DNA of 64,000 bases from Paramacrobiotus metropolitanus. Its lineage: Eukaryota > Tardigrada > Eutardigrada > Parachela > Macrobiotidae. The stretch is from positions 1 to 64,000 of the forward strand of contig NW_026570407.1 of the NCBI RefSeq assembly GCF_019649055.1, read 5' to 3'. The position numbers were made by a program, and so were the translations under genes. Shown one piece after another: positions 18,950 to 30,782 of this stretch. The first letter of the stretch is position 1; every line of letters begins with the position of its first letter. Below the pieces are notes generated by a model. That model was not told the origin of the DNA, made no database searches, and saw only the letters and a list, made by a program, of their open reading frames with translations.

Positions 18950-21353
18950 TCAGGTTCTGGGTATCGACTGGGTAATGGTAATGGACGTTTTCCAAGCCGC
19001 CATTTGGGCGCGGCTAATCGCCAATTCAATAAACGGATGGGAAAGCGTGAGACGACGATGGTTCGATAGCTCATAGGAAACCATGTGCTCGTTTTCCACG
19101 CAACGGCCAATGTACGAGACTTCCCTACCCGAACGCCTGATCTTGATCTTCTGCCCGTTTTTCAGGATATCCACAGCCCGAACAATCCGACTGCGCACAC
19201 ATAGCTTGGCGGTTACTCCTTCATCCAGCGTAACAATAATGTTTTTTCCTTCCTCGATGATACCCATAATCTTCCCGGGGCGCCAATACTCTTCATCAGA
19301 ACCAAAGTCCGCGAACACTTCGTCATGCTCCTGTAGTTCAGCATGGTAGGATTGACGAGCTTCCGTAGGAAAGGGGATCTCCCGTTCATTGTCGGAATAC
19401 GTGAACTCACTGAACTGGTAAATATCCCGCAGCTCTGCATCCAGCAGCAAACCACTCTGAAGAAAACGGACTACCCAGATTTTGTATGTTTATTTGCCTA
19501 CGTTGATTAAGAGAAATCACCTCGTACATGGTACCAAATTCGTAAAATACGTGCTCGTTGAGCGAACTAAGAGCAGAGAGTGCCCTGAAGACCAAAATGA
19601 TCTTGGGAGACCAAAAGTCTCATTATGGACCGATCTCCTTTAGTTTTTGCAATGTAGACGCACTTAGGCACGAAGATCGAACCACCGAACGCTCTAGTTT
19701 TTGTTTCAAATTTTAGATGAATGAAGTTTTAAATTTCATTTTTAAATATGAAAATGGTGGTGCAAAAACGGTTTGGCGTAAAAACGGTCTTCGTAATCAG
19801 GTGCCAATCGTGCTATGACCAAAATTTAAATCCAAAGACAAATCTATGACGAAAATTTGATCGGTTTATTGTATAATGAAACTTTTCGGTACACTAAGTA
19901 CAATTTTTTACAGCCATAAGTCCCAAACTGTTGCGCGCACAAACGGTTTCCACGCCAATGTAAACGATTCATCTGACTACAGAATGTCATAAAACAAAGC
20001 AAAAAAATGTTTGAGAGTGCACCAAAGTGAAAGTTTTCGTGCATGCACATCAATTTGGTATTCATATCAAACTGCCATCTGCTTTAAAGTTCCATGTCAT
20101 TAGCTTAAAGGAGGCATTGCCTTGCTACAGAGGACATTACAAACATTATTATTTTTATTTATAAACGTACTTTCACGGGTCCGCTGGCCATTTGCGCATC
20201 GGTTAGCAGCGGGAAACGGACGCAGAACAGCGCCGATCCCAGCACCCCACGGCGGTTGATCGGCGACGGCTCCAGATTGCCTCGCACACAGGCATTCACC
20301 GACCATCTACAATCGTATACGATACCGCATAAAATAATTTGTAGCAGCAGTGTCTGGCTACGACTGTAATGATTATACGGAAGTAAGTACAAATATATCA
20401 AAAAGTCGTACACAAGAGCTTAGAGTGCAACAGCTACAGATGTAACGGTGAAAAAAAAATCGGGGAAACCCACTTCTCCACGGCCGTGTAGATGACGTTT
20501 TCTTCAGCGGTCAAGTTGTTGCGTTGTACAATCATTTCCAAAGTATCCTGTTCGATAGAACTGAACCGTTCCGACTTCAAAACATCTTGACTGTGTGTGT
20601 CGATCAACGCCAGGCACCTCTCTACCAAGCCAGCCGCGCAGTCCAGCAACGAATGTTTTGCCTGCTCAGAACAAAATGCGTTCGGTTCATCCGTACGAGG
20701 CAGTGGAGCGCTTTCTTCTTGAATTTTACTACGATTTTATGACGTAAATCCTTTCCCGCTGCTCCAATGAAATTAACCCACCTTTTCCAGAAAGATTAGG
20801 CAGTTGGCAGGTTTCAGCTGGGTGTTGACGAATTGTAAGCAGAGTTCCAGTAGAAACGGGAGATTGTACTTATCAGCACAGTAGATGGTCTCCAAGACAT
20901 TCTCGGGCGTTAGTTCGCCCAACGAACGCGTATACAGAAACCTAAACCAAGAAGCCATAGAAAATACACATCCCCACGCCCACGAAACTGTCTATAAGCA
21001 CACACTCACTTGAGCATATTGGCGAAGGCATCTGGCACAATCTCCGGGATATCAACGGGCCTGTCCCCAATCGCAGCCAAATCCCCGTAGAACATCGCAT
21101 AAAACACATCACTACCCATGGAGAGTATCAACCTACATTGGAACATTGATTAGCATGCTTTTCCAGCTTTCATTGGGGCGCGGACTTGCTTGTGAGCAGT
21201 GAAGATTTTGGGTTCCCCATGCTGTCGTCCGACGGCAAACTGCACATCGCTCATCTCCCCGCTAGCCATAATATGCTGCAGAAGATCAACCATCCCAGAA
21301 AGGGTGCTTCGCCATGCGGAGGACTGCGCAGGAAGAGATGGATTCTCTGACAT
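18950..21353 (-). CDS. BTB-BACK protein with C-terminal double-barrel-like domain, gene B
   Basis: Minus-strand copy of the same six-exon gene. Exon 1 starts at ATG 21353 (GEMSDVQFAVGRQHG...TAHK); exon 2 lies at about 21,130-21,012 (EIVPDAFANMLK); exon 3 at about 20,941-20,786 (ADKYNLPFLLELCL); exon 4 (BACK) at about 20,650-20,475; exon 5 at about 20,306-20,170 (NRRGVLGSALFCVRFPLL). After a long intron of about 700 bases comes exon 6, about 19,463-18,950 (LLLDAELRDIYQF, YWRPGKIMGI, VRAVDILKNGQ, ISRAQMAAWK). WRPG replaces the usual WYPA in the barrel. The long last intron contains a dispersed repeat. Frame is open throughout. Confidence 0.8.
19975..20090 (+). repeat. Dispersed repeat, copy 1 (in last intron of BTB gene B)
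   Basis: The stretch around 19,980-20,045 (AATGTCATAAAA, then AAAAAATGTTTG, AGTGC) matches about 37,148-37,215 in the same order, followed in both by a TCAAACTG-CATCT block. Similarity is moderate, so it is an old dispersed repeat of unknown class. Confidence 0.45.
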
Positions 21354-21359
21354 GGTGGA

Positions 21360-22077
21360 GGGGACTGAGAAAGAAAATGTGGAAACTTTACCAACAAGAT
21401 GCTAAGACTTATACAAAACGCTTATTCGTAAACACACACGAGGTAGAAATCTTTCGTTTGATTATTCAAGAAAAAAGATGAGGGATTCAAGAAAGCATTT
21501 GGATGAATCTCCCATCTATCCACAAGTCCACAACTACGAGTGCCATAATAAAATTGTCTGATTAATCATTAATGATCATTAATCGTTTGTTGAAGCAATA
21601 AATTACCAGTGACATCGCCGCCTAACGGAGGTGGCCTGCAGTCAAGCAGTGAGCCACCCAGGCGGCAGAAGCCAGACGTTACTCTACGAGTAGTTGTATA
21701 AACTGCAATTCAGTAGCAAATTAGCAATTAATTTTTGAATTTGTTGCAATTTTAAATTTGAATTTTACAGACTGTAAATGTCATCACTAAAAGATTTTCA
21801 CCGCTGCTTAGTGCTTACACTGCGATAACAGGCTTATTAATTTTACTGTCCATAAAACATATTAAAGTATTTAAGCAATATCCCAACAAAAAGGGGGGTG
21901 GGAGTAGGCTGCGCCGCTGCGTAGTGATTTGAGATTCCTTGCCTGATTGTTTTGCAGGAAAATGACGCGTTCGTAATTCGTAGACAGAGGTTATTGCAAC
22001 TTGATTGCAATTTGCACTAAATTGCACTTTTCACAGCCTCCACCAACCGGCAGCGTCACTCTGATATCACTCACGTT
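21360..22077. other. Intergenic, nothing recognised
   Basis: Upstream region of BTB gene B. AT-rich; no supported gene. A short GT-rich run and a GGCGG...CCGCC pair around 21,620-21,665 are visible but unexplained. Confidence 0.35.
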
Positions 22078-22243
22078 TAGTGAGTCGGCGATATCCGCCG
22101 TAAACCGTAAAACGGGCACCGCTTTTAATCAAAAGTACAGAGTCAGACAGAGCGTGTGTCTAACGAATTTCTGTCTGCTTCCTTGATTAAATGCGTTTTA
22201 CGGCGCCCGGTTGCTTCCCCAGGCGGACATCGCCGACTCACTA
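22078..22243. mobile_element. MITE with 20-bp terminal inverted repeats and TA duplication
   Basis: The left end GTGAGTCGGCGATATCCGCC (22,080-22,099) pairs with the right end GGCGGACATCGCCGACTCAC (22,222-22,241) with one mismatch. TA flanks both ends (22,078-79 and 22,242-43). Inner parts are also imperfectly palindromic (CGTAAAACG...CGTTTTACG). No coding capacity. TA duplication fits a Tc1/mariner-type non-autonomous element. Confidence 0.75.
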
Positions 22244-22677
22244 TTAATGCGCATTACTACATACAAAGATAAACCAGTGCGCGGATCAGCGTTTGACTTC
22301 ACTACAGCTTGAGCTGACTATAAACAACCCGCACGCATTCCTTTTGTAGATTCTCACAATAATGTCACAACACCTCTTGTACGGATGTAGAATTAGTGCG
22401 AATACGTTGAGGGAGCGCCATTCTTGTCGCAGTAGCTGGCGCAGTATTTTCCGGTTGATCGGACGTGGGTGGCAGTAGATTATCGGTAAAGCTCATTAAA
22501 CGGATATACGCTTTTGTGCATGATGCTCCTAGAAACAAATTATCCCCATTTTCACAACCGGCAGCGAAATGCAACATGAATGCCGCCTGCCGCTGGCTGT
22601 GACACAGATTCCCTTGGGCAATGCTCCGGAGAGCAACCTCTCCTGTCTTCATTTAGTTTCCGCTTTCGAGTAGAGAA

Positions 22678-25600
22678 ATGCGCTGTCACAGCGGTTGCTG
22701 GGTTTCTCTGTGCTTATTGCTGCACAGTTGGCCAGTCAACGGTCAAGATGATGGAGCCGCCGCGGTGCTGGAGGTACGCGTGGTCAGTGCGCAGATTATG
22801 GATCCCAGCGTGTCGATAGGGCTGGTGTGGGTGGGCGCCGCGATGCAGTTGGCCCTACAGCGCGCCAACGAGAAATATGCTGAACGAGGGTTACGCTTTG
22901 TGGTGCGGCCCGTGGAGGCCATGTACAACCAGACCTGTCGGACGGTGGGCGCTGCAGGGATTCCATTCTTCACCGATTACTACTACCGGCACAACCTGGA
23001 CCAGCACACGCCGGACACGTGCGATATCTACTTCACTAACAGTAAGCTAACGCTAACGAATCGCTGATCCGAGATCGTGCTAAACGCTTTCTATCTTACC
23101 GATTGTTTTGTGCAGCGTGCGTGGACTACTTCCAGCTGTTATGCTTATCGGACGGTAAGTCAGTTCTCCCTTAGCCTTGATAACTAAATACAGTTTTCAT
23201 ATAGTACTGTACATCCTTGATTTCTTTGCCCCGCAGAATGGAATGCCTTCTTTTTCAACAGGTAAGTCATCTTTTTTTTTGTTCGGACACAGCGTCGGCA
23301 GTTTCTCCCTGAGGCGCATCACTAGCTAAATGTGGTTTCATTTAGTGGCATTGCAACGCAAGCCTCCCTTCCCCCTTTGCCGACTGACTCCCACATGTTA
23401 AATCTGGCGGGAACGGAAGTGGGTCTGGCGCGCACTTTATGGGGAATCCTTAATTACTGGGGCTGGTCGCACGTGGCGTTCTTCCTGGACACGCGCGCCA
23501 CCACCATTCTCTACTCCAGCATCCTTAGCGCCGCCAAGGCTTTGGCGCTCCAGGATGGCCGCGCCAACAGCAACGCTACCATTGCCACCTATCCTTTCCA
23601 GGCCAATGACAACGCCTCAGTTATAGAGGGATTATTGCGCGCGACGGAGAACAGCCGCGGTACGTCAGCATTTATTTTTTATAAAACTCTATGTCGCTTC
23701 CGCTTAAACAACTAGAGCGCACCGCTACTGGATGGCACTAAAAGACGAAGCGAAGCGGGAAACCGAGTTTAGTAAAATGTTTGCTGAGCTTTCTTACAAC
23801 TGTTTGAAAAACACGTTAGTTTATTCGCAAGATATATTTTCTTTTTTGTTTCATATTTCTGGGTGTTCTTCCATCTTTTATTAAAACTTTTTTGATGCGT
23901 GACCGACATGACCGACGTGACCGACAAAATTCCGGTTTTTTTAACATAGAGGACCTTCGCTTCGGTCGGTTAATAATAATTATAACAATATTGATTACAG
24001 GAGCTGGAGCTCATCTCTTTCTTTGGTTCGGGCAAATTGCTTTTTTCTGATTGTAGTCTTCATCCTGTGCGCCTCCGGGTCGGCGGCCTATCAGATAATG
24101 GTATGGAGACATAAATTAACCCACATGGTTTTCATTATGTACAATTAATTCAGATCAGCCACATTTTCAGCTGTAGCGTTTCATGACGCTACATCCGTTG
24201 TAACGTTACTCGTAGTTTTCCGCAGCCTTAAACTTTACAAGTAGAAGAATATTAATCGTTTCTTAATTTTATTGTATTATTATCTACTTTCTTGTAGGAT
24301 TTAGCCAGTCAGCTCGGAATGACAAACGGGGAATACGTGCGTTTATTGCTGATTAAATTGCCTTTTTTGTGGTTGCTGTGCGGCCGAATACAGTGACGTT
24401 GACCGTTCCCCGTTCATCTTGCAGGTATTTTTCAATGTGCAGTCCGTGCAGAACGATTATTATGGAAAAGCTTCTCTCTTCAACAATCCAACGCCGCTGG
24501 TCAGAAAAAATACTAGCAAATTTTTCTCCAGTATTTCGTATATGAACTGCAGAATTGGTTTTATAAGAATATTCAGCAGTACAATTTTAACGACGTGTCA
24601 TACTCAAGTATTATTACTTGCATGTGTAAATGGGAAGCTGCACTGCATAGAAAGCCGTAAACGCTGCAAAAGGCCTGATTGTGCCTTGTGGTAGATGTTC
24701 AACCTAACGTGGAATTTAATCTACCTCACCGTTCACGAATCCGATGGCACTGATGACGAGCGCCAACTGAACGGTGAACTGCGTCAATTGGCCTATGAGC
24801 TTTACAATACCACCTATGAGTCAGGATCCCAGGTAACGCGGGATGTGCACCCTTTTCCGGTGCTTTCATATGTGCATCGGAAGTGGACAATAAACAGAGC
24901 GAAGGGAAATTAAATGCACGGCCTTTTCAGCCGTTGAGCAATTACGCGACGCGCATGGCCTACACTTCCTTTGAACTGATCAGCCGCGTTTTCTCCGACA
25001 ATATGGACAAATACCGTGACATGACGAGTGCGCAACGCGCTGCATTTTGCGACGGCCACCACCTGGCTTCGCTTTTCTACAACCGCACCGTCAAACTGTC
25101 ACTCACCGAAGTTCAAGTTGATGGCAATGGATTGTCCACCATGGACGTGGACATCTGGATGTTCGACTCAAAGACAAGAAATATGAGCGTAACTGGCTTT
25201 AACGTGCGTATAGTTACATTAAAAAATGAAGCTTGGTTGGTTTGCGTACAGGTATTTGCAGTGTATCGTTCTGTCAATGGCACCTTCGAGCTGAAGAACA
25301 CGTCGGTGATTGACTGGCCTACCGGCACTCCACCGCTGGACGTTCCGCTGTGTGGCTTCTCTGGATTGGAAGGACCTTGTCGGAATGGCGGTATGAAATG
25401 TATTATACACGTTGTATCCTTAATTCGCTGTAATTTTCTGCTGACACTGCAGTTTTGGCGGGATCTGTTTTAAACGTCGCTCTTCCGGTTGCCGTGGGCG
25501 TGGCAGTGGTGGTGCTGGCTGCTTCCTGTGGGGCATTATTTGGTGTTCGGTGAGTTTTATTGTGTGGCATTAATTATACATAAATACTGCTCAGAAACCA

Positions 25601-27915
25601 ACAAGCTATTACGCACTAGCATATCTTGATACGTGCAACATACGTTGCAATCAGTGCTGCCGTGCATAACAGAAAACGAGCTCGTCGCAATTCTCGCTCG
25701 CGCTACTGGTGGCTAATTAGCGAGAAAGAGCTGGACGGCAATCTCATGAGCGGAGCCGAAGTGGCCAATCCGGTCTCGTGGAGAAGGAGGACGGTTTGGC
25801 TGACGGCACTGGAGGTCCAAGGACGAGCAAATCTGCCGCTATTGTCGCAGCTGGTACCAGACACAACGGTTAGTGCACTCGAATCCTTCTCATGCCTTCT
25901 TGTTACTTAAATTAAAGCAAAACTGCAAAGAGATGCTTCCTTGTTTAACAGCATGCGAATGTCAATACCCTGCTGGGAATTGTTGTTCTGCCGCATCGGG
26001 CATTCCTTCTGTCGGATTACTGTAAACGCGGCTCATTGGTGACGCTGCTGGAAGTTATGAAACTGGACCAGGATTTTCAACTGGCGATGGCGCGCGATCT
26101 GGCTAGGGTATGTTGCATTGCGAAAGTGATCTTTCCATGGTTTTCCTTGATACTAATCAGCCACCAGTCATTGATTAGGGCCTGAGTTATTTACACGGCA
26201 CCATTGGCCGACCGCACGGCTGTCTCAGCTCCGACTCCTGCTTCATCGATGATCGCTTCACACTGCGTATCGGTCAATTCGGCTTCACCGCCATCGGTCA
26301 CGCTCTTTTGCCGGTTAAAGACGTTGACGCCATTGACTGCATAAAAGCATTGTCTCTACCGGCTGACATCTACGCGGTCGGCCAGATACTTTTGCTGATC
26401 ATCCACCAGTCCGCTAGCAAGATCCCATCCAAACTGCCGGCCAAGGCGGCAGGATTTGAGACCGACGAAGAAGACAGTGAATCGGCGGACTACGATATTC
26501 AGCGGCGCCTGACATTGCTGGCCAACCGGTGTCTCCACACCAACGTAGCGCTGCGTCCGACCGCTAAACAAGTCTTGACCGCCATCGGGCGGCTGCGGGT
26601 CCCCGGTCAGAAGGCGTCGAGCAACATCGTCGACAGCATCATTCGCCGCTTTGAAACTTACACCCTGACGCTGAACGAGGCGGTACTGATAAAGACTGAG
26701 GAACTGCAGACCGAGCGGAAGAAGTGCGACGATCTGCTCAGAGAACTTCTGCCTAAGTTAGTTACGGCCACGTGTAACAACAGAAGTCAAACCCAAGTTA
26801 GCTCGGGATTTGTATGTTAATAGATCCGTGGTAGATCAGCTGCGCAACCGGGAATCGATGGTGGCGGAATACTATTCCTGCGTCAGCGTCTTCTTCTCCG
26901 ACCTGGACGGCTTCGTTGCCTGGGTGAGCCGTGCACGACCGGAGCTAGTCATTGAGACGGTGACGACCATGTTTAGCGCTTTTGACGGGGCCATCCAGGA
27001 AATGGACGTGCACAAAGTGGAGACGGTGCGCGACAGCTACATGGTTAGTTTGCAACTCCAGTTAAGCGCACTGGTGAGATAATTCGATTCGAGCTATTGT
27101 TTTAGGTAGTCGGTGGGATCCCTAATCTTGGCGACAACGAGCACGTCAGGGAGATTTGCCGGATGGCCATCAAACTAATGAAAGTCTTCGAAAGCAGCGG
27201 ACTGTCTACTAATAACACGGCAATATCGACGGAGGACAACTCGGCCGCAGTACACACGACGCATCTACTATGGGAGCCGGTTGCGCTGCGACTGCGGTGC
27301 GGCGTTCACTCGGGTAGGATTCTTATATTTGTCATATCGCATTCGACACATTCCTGTATAAAGTGACTTTTCGATGCATCTCATATACCTTACAGGTCCC
27401 TGTGCTGCTGGAGTGATTGGGATGCGAGTCCCGCGTTACTGCCTGTAAGTTGTAGCAGCAAGCCCATCTCAGAAAAAGAGGAACATTGTAATGCGATACT
27501 TGTGACTGCGCGCGAGTGGTAGTAAAAAAAAGCGCTAGTGAGGGGATCCTAGGCTGGTTTCAGTTGCAAAGTCAAAGTGTGCACTTCAATATGTTTTTTT
27601 GAGATGGGATTGTTGTAACGCAGTCGTTTAAACGGTCTCTCGATCTGCCAATGCGTGTGCGGTTTACAGGTTCGGTGACACGGTGAACGTGGCAGCCCGA
27701 ATGAACAGCCATGGTGAAGGTGGCCGCATTCATCTCAGCCAGGCCAGCCACGATCTTCTTCTTAGTTACGACAACGACCGCCGTTTCTTGCTTCAAGAGA
27801 GAGGACTGCTGTTCGTTAAGGTCGGTGGCTAGTTCTCTTTGCTGGATGGCTGCCAATATCCACGCGTTTATTTACAGGGCAAAGGGGAGATGCGCACGTT
27901 CTGGCTTTTGCGTTG
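22678..27915 (+). CDS. Receptor-type guanylyl cyclase, copy 1
   Basis: A multi-exon membrane guanylyl cyclase making cGMP. Exon 1 (22678 to about 23,041) starts with a signal peptide (CCWVSLCLLLHSW-like) and an ANF-receptor ligand-binding region (AAMQLALQRANEKY, VRPVEAMYNQTC). Further extracellular exons follow (VGLARTLWGILNYWGWSHV; LASQLGMTNGEY; NLTWNLIYLTVHESD). A transmembrane helix (VALPVAVGVAVVVLAASCGALF) is coded at about 25,455-25,548. Next comes a kinase-homology region (PVSWRRRTVWLTALE; YLHGTIGRPHG) lacking a catalytic HRD and DFG, a coiled linker (TEELQTERKKCDDLLREL), and the cyclase domain (VFFSDLDGF, KVETVRDSYM, PRYCLFGDTVNVAARMN). Guanine-specifying Glu and Cys are present. IGD is changed to VRD before the second metal Asp. 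About twenty short exons; all joins checked keep frame. Confidence 0.88.
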
Positions 27916-28369
27916 ACGTCGGTGACATCGGCTGCACCGTACGAGGAACAAACCAAACTGGACAATGGACGCCAGTCAAAATATTCACGCTGTTATTCAA
28001 CCATTTCTTTCCAACTTCTTTCTAAACGGGGCAATACGCTTCTTCTGAGTGTCGTTCCTTAGATTTGGTGTAAAACGTTCTGCAGGTTCACAGCCGTTTC
28101 TAAGTACAAGAACAATTAAACTCACTGGGAAAATTGCGTGACCGAGATCACGAATAAGAAAACGGGGAAAAAAAACTTTGTCTGCTTTGGAATAAAAAAC
28201 ATTTTCTGTTGTTACTGAACTTAATAATGGCCTTACAATAGAGAGAGCTTTAGGAACGGGGCCTTTAAATATACAGCAACCAATCGAAGGCCGAAATTGC
28301 CCTCTCAAATTCGTGGTTTAGTCGGAAAGCATCAATTGACATTGCAGGTGTTATCAACCGGCCAGAAGT

Positions 28370-28560
28370 GTACCAGCCGACCCAATGGCAGCGGCGGTTG
28401 CCGTAGTACTATAAGAAGACTGGGAAGTCGCTGAAAACTATTACTCAACCCACGCACAACCCGACACACCTGATGGCGGCGATCTGGGCGAAACTGACGT
28501 GGAGGCCTTGCGTTCTGGCGACATAGATGGCTGTCATGACCTCGTACAGTAATGCAGATA
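28370..28560 (-). pseudogene. SLC1-type transporter fragment
   Basis: Read on the minus strand, a stretch encodes LLYEVMTAIYVARTQGL followed by SFAQIAAIR, matching the corresponding exon of the complete SLC1 gene at 42.2-42.4 kb ([17 protein letters not shown]...SFAQIVAVR). The next piece (GGCAGCGGCGGTTGCCG region on +) matches the following exon. No other transporter exons are found nearby, so this is a relic lying just downstream of guanylyl cyclase copy 1, as the full transporter lies downstream of a cyclase fragment at 41.2 kb. Confidence 0.7.
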
Positions 28561-30550
28561 CAAAGCGCTGCTAGGCATTTCTTAAAGGTCAGAAAGAAGA
28601 AACGTTAGCTTCCGATAAATATGCGCAGTCATATTGCACTTCGGTGAGCTGATCCGAACACAAGGAGGACATGATAAACCGGTTAGAAAACATTCGTCCG
28701 AATTCAGAATAAAGAAAAACCAACATTTTGTTGAATTTGGTTTAAACCTAATAAGAGACTGTCATCCCACAGAATTGACGACCACTCACTAATCAACAAA
28801 AAAACAGCCGGTATGGGTGCGGCTGGAAGTCGTCGCGGTCATTGCCAGGTTTGCTGCTTTATGATATGATGCGTATTAGTTTTTTTTATGACGATAGTAA
28901 ATTTTATTGGAAATCCATTCAACGCTTGGAGGGGATCAACAAGGCACGCTTGACTAGCAGAGACGTGATGTATCCTGCATTGACATCATTAGCTAACGCA
29001 CACGTGCTCCCACGGATACAGTATCTCCTTACCGTTTTTGCATCCAAAGAGCAGCATTTACGCAATCACCGTTAATTCTTGGTCACCCCGGGATGTTTAC
29101 GGGTTTCTTCTGCGACACCAAATACGCAGTAATCGCACCAATTTCCGCTTCTTTCCTGTCGCATACATGGTGCTCTTAGCACCACGTAGCTCACCCGCAC
29201 CGCATCGCAGGCAGGCGACGCCCGTAGCGCTAGGATGGATTTCTCCAGGTGTGTGTTGGTTCGCCATAAAGTTCACAGCAGTACTTCTTTAGCTGCCAGG
29301 ATTGAAGTATTTCTGCCAGCAACATTAACAAAATTATTTTTACAGCCAGCTCACCATAGCAGAAATTCTTCCTTCACCAGTACATTGCCCTTAATCGGCG
29401 CTGACTTGCTATCTTCAACCTCTCTTTGAATATCGGCACTTGGTCAAGCTTACATGACGTTAGTCTTTCCCATGGTTTTTGCGGCTATAATTGGATGTGC
29501 TACTTGTATGCTGCGTGCAGGTAAGCCTTCGTGGTATTACTGTGTACCCCATAATACACATTTAACCTTTAATAAGTATTATAACGATGACTAACATTAA
29601 CACTCGTGTTGACTAATGAATCAATTATTCGACACGAGTGTTAATGTTAGTCATCTTATTTATCCGTTATAGTATCATGATACGAGTACAAACATGTACC
29701 AAAACGCAACAGCATTTATAACAGAAACACTTCCTCTGGGCAATCTTGATCGGGAATCGTACCCATTACACAAATCGCGTTTCCCCGTTGTATTTGCATA
29801 GACATTCGCTGCTTGTGATTCCACATAATTATTGTGATTACGTAGTTATCCCGATAATTACGTAAATGTCGCAGTTTCGATGTGTTTTTTCGGTTTATGG
29901 TATGCTATATACTACCCGGTACTTTGAGGTTAGCATGGTAAAACGGTGAATTTAAATGTATGAGGAAAACACGGTGTAATTTGTAGGAATAGGACGAAAG
30001 AAGCAAAATACGTGGGATCACAACCCCGTTTTGTGCAACACGCACACGACAGGAACAAATTTTGCAGTCGAATCAGAAGTAACCGCTCGAAACTATTTCT
30101 GGTTTCATTGCATAATTCGATTGCATAACGGCTGATCAAGGCCTTGTGACCATTAATTATTCATCACGGTACGCATAGTCCGCATTCCACGCCATCCAGA
30201 AAATTGGCAATAAGGATAGGATACGCTAGTTGCCGCGGGTTCGATTACTAATCATACGGGTATTTATTGTAGTAATTATAACCGACAGGAAAGCCGCGCA
30301 AAGCCCGGCATGAGCCGTTCGCACACGAGAAAAGCCACAAACAACCCTCGCGCTGTCTTTTCACAGTGGGGCACACGTGCCACAGTGATAAACGCTGCGG
30401 GAATAAATAAAATTGCTGATGCGCATGCAGTAGGAGCGCCGTTGTTGTTGCAGTAGCTCACCAGGATCGTCATTTATCGTCATTTATTAAGTCGTACATA
30501 GACATCAGGAGGCTTTCTAGAAGTCAGTTTATGCAGATGTATGCTTTACA
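28561..30550. other. Intergenic between cyclase copies, one long palindrome
   Basis: No supported genes. Contains the perfect inverted repeat at 29,586-29,655 (separate entry). The final few hundred bases before 30,783 share short blocks with the upstream region of copy 1. Confidence 0.4.
29586..29655. repeat. Perfect 24-bp inverted repeat with 22-bp loop
   Basis: The left arm (29,586-29,609, GATGACTAACATTAACACTC and on) is the exact reverse complement of 29,632-29,655. Outside the arms a weaker second match (TATTATAACG against CGTTATAGTA) continues the palindrome after an unpaired stretch on the right. No coding role; it could be a small MITE or a cruciform-forming site. Confidence 0.8.
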
Positions 30551-30782
30551 TTTACGCTTTTACGCTTATGCGGTATTTACGCATTAGATGCACGTACGCT
30601 TTCTTGAGTAACGCTTCGAAAAACAGGTTAGCCCAACCTTTGCAATCGGCAATCAACCAAGCGCGGCATGAATAACACCCCCGTGTACCGCCTGCGGCTC
30701 GATGATACACTGAATCCCGTGGGCATTTCGTCGGAAAGCAGCCTGGTCCTCTGTTTTCGTTGCGCCAGTTGCGAGTAAAGAA

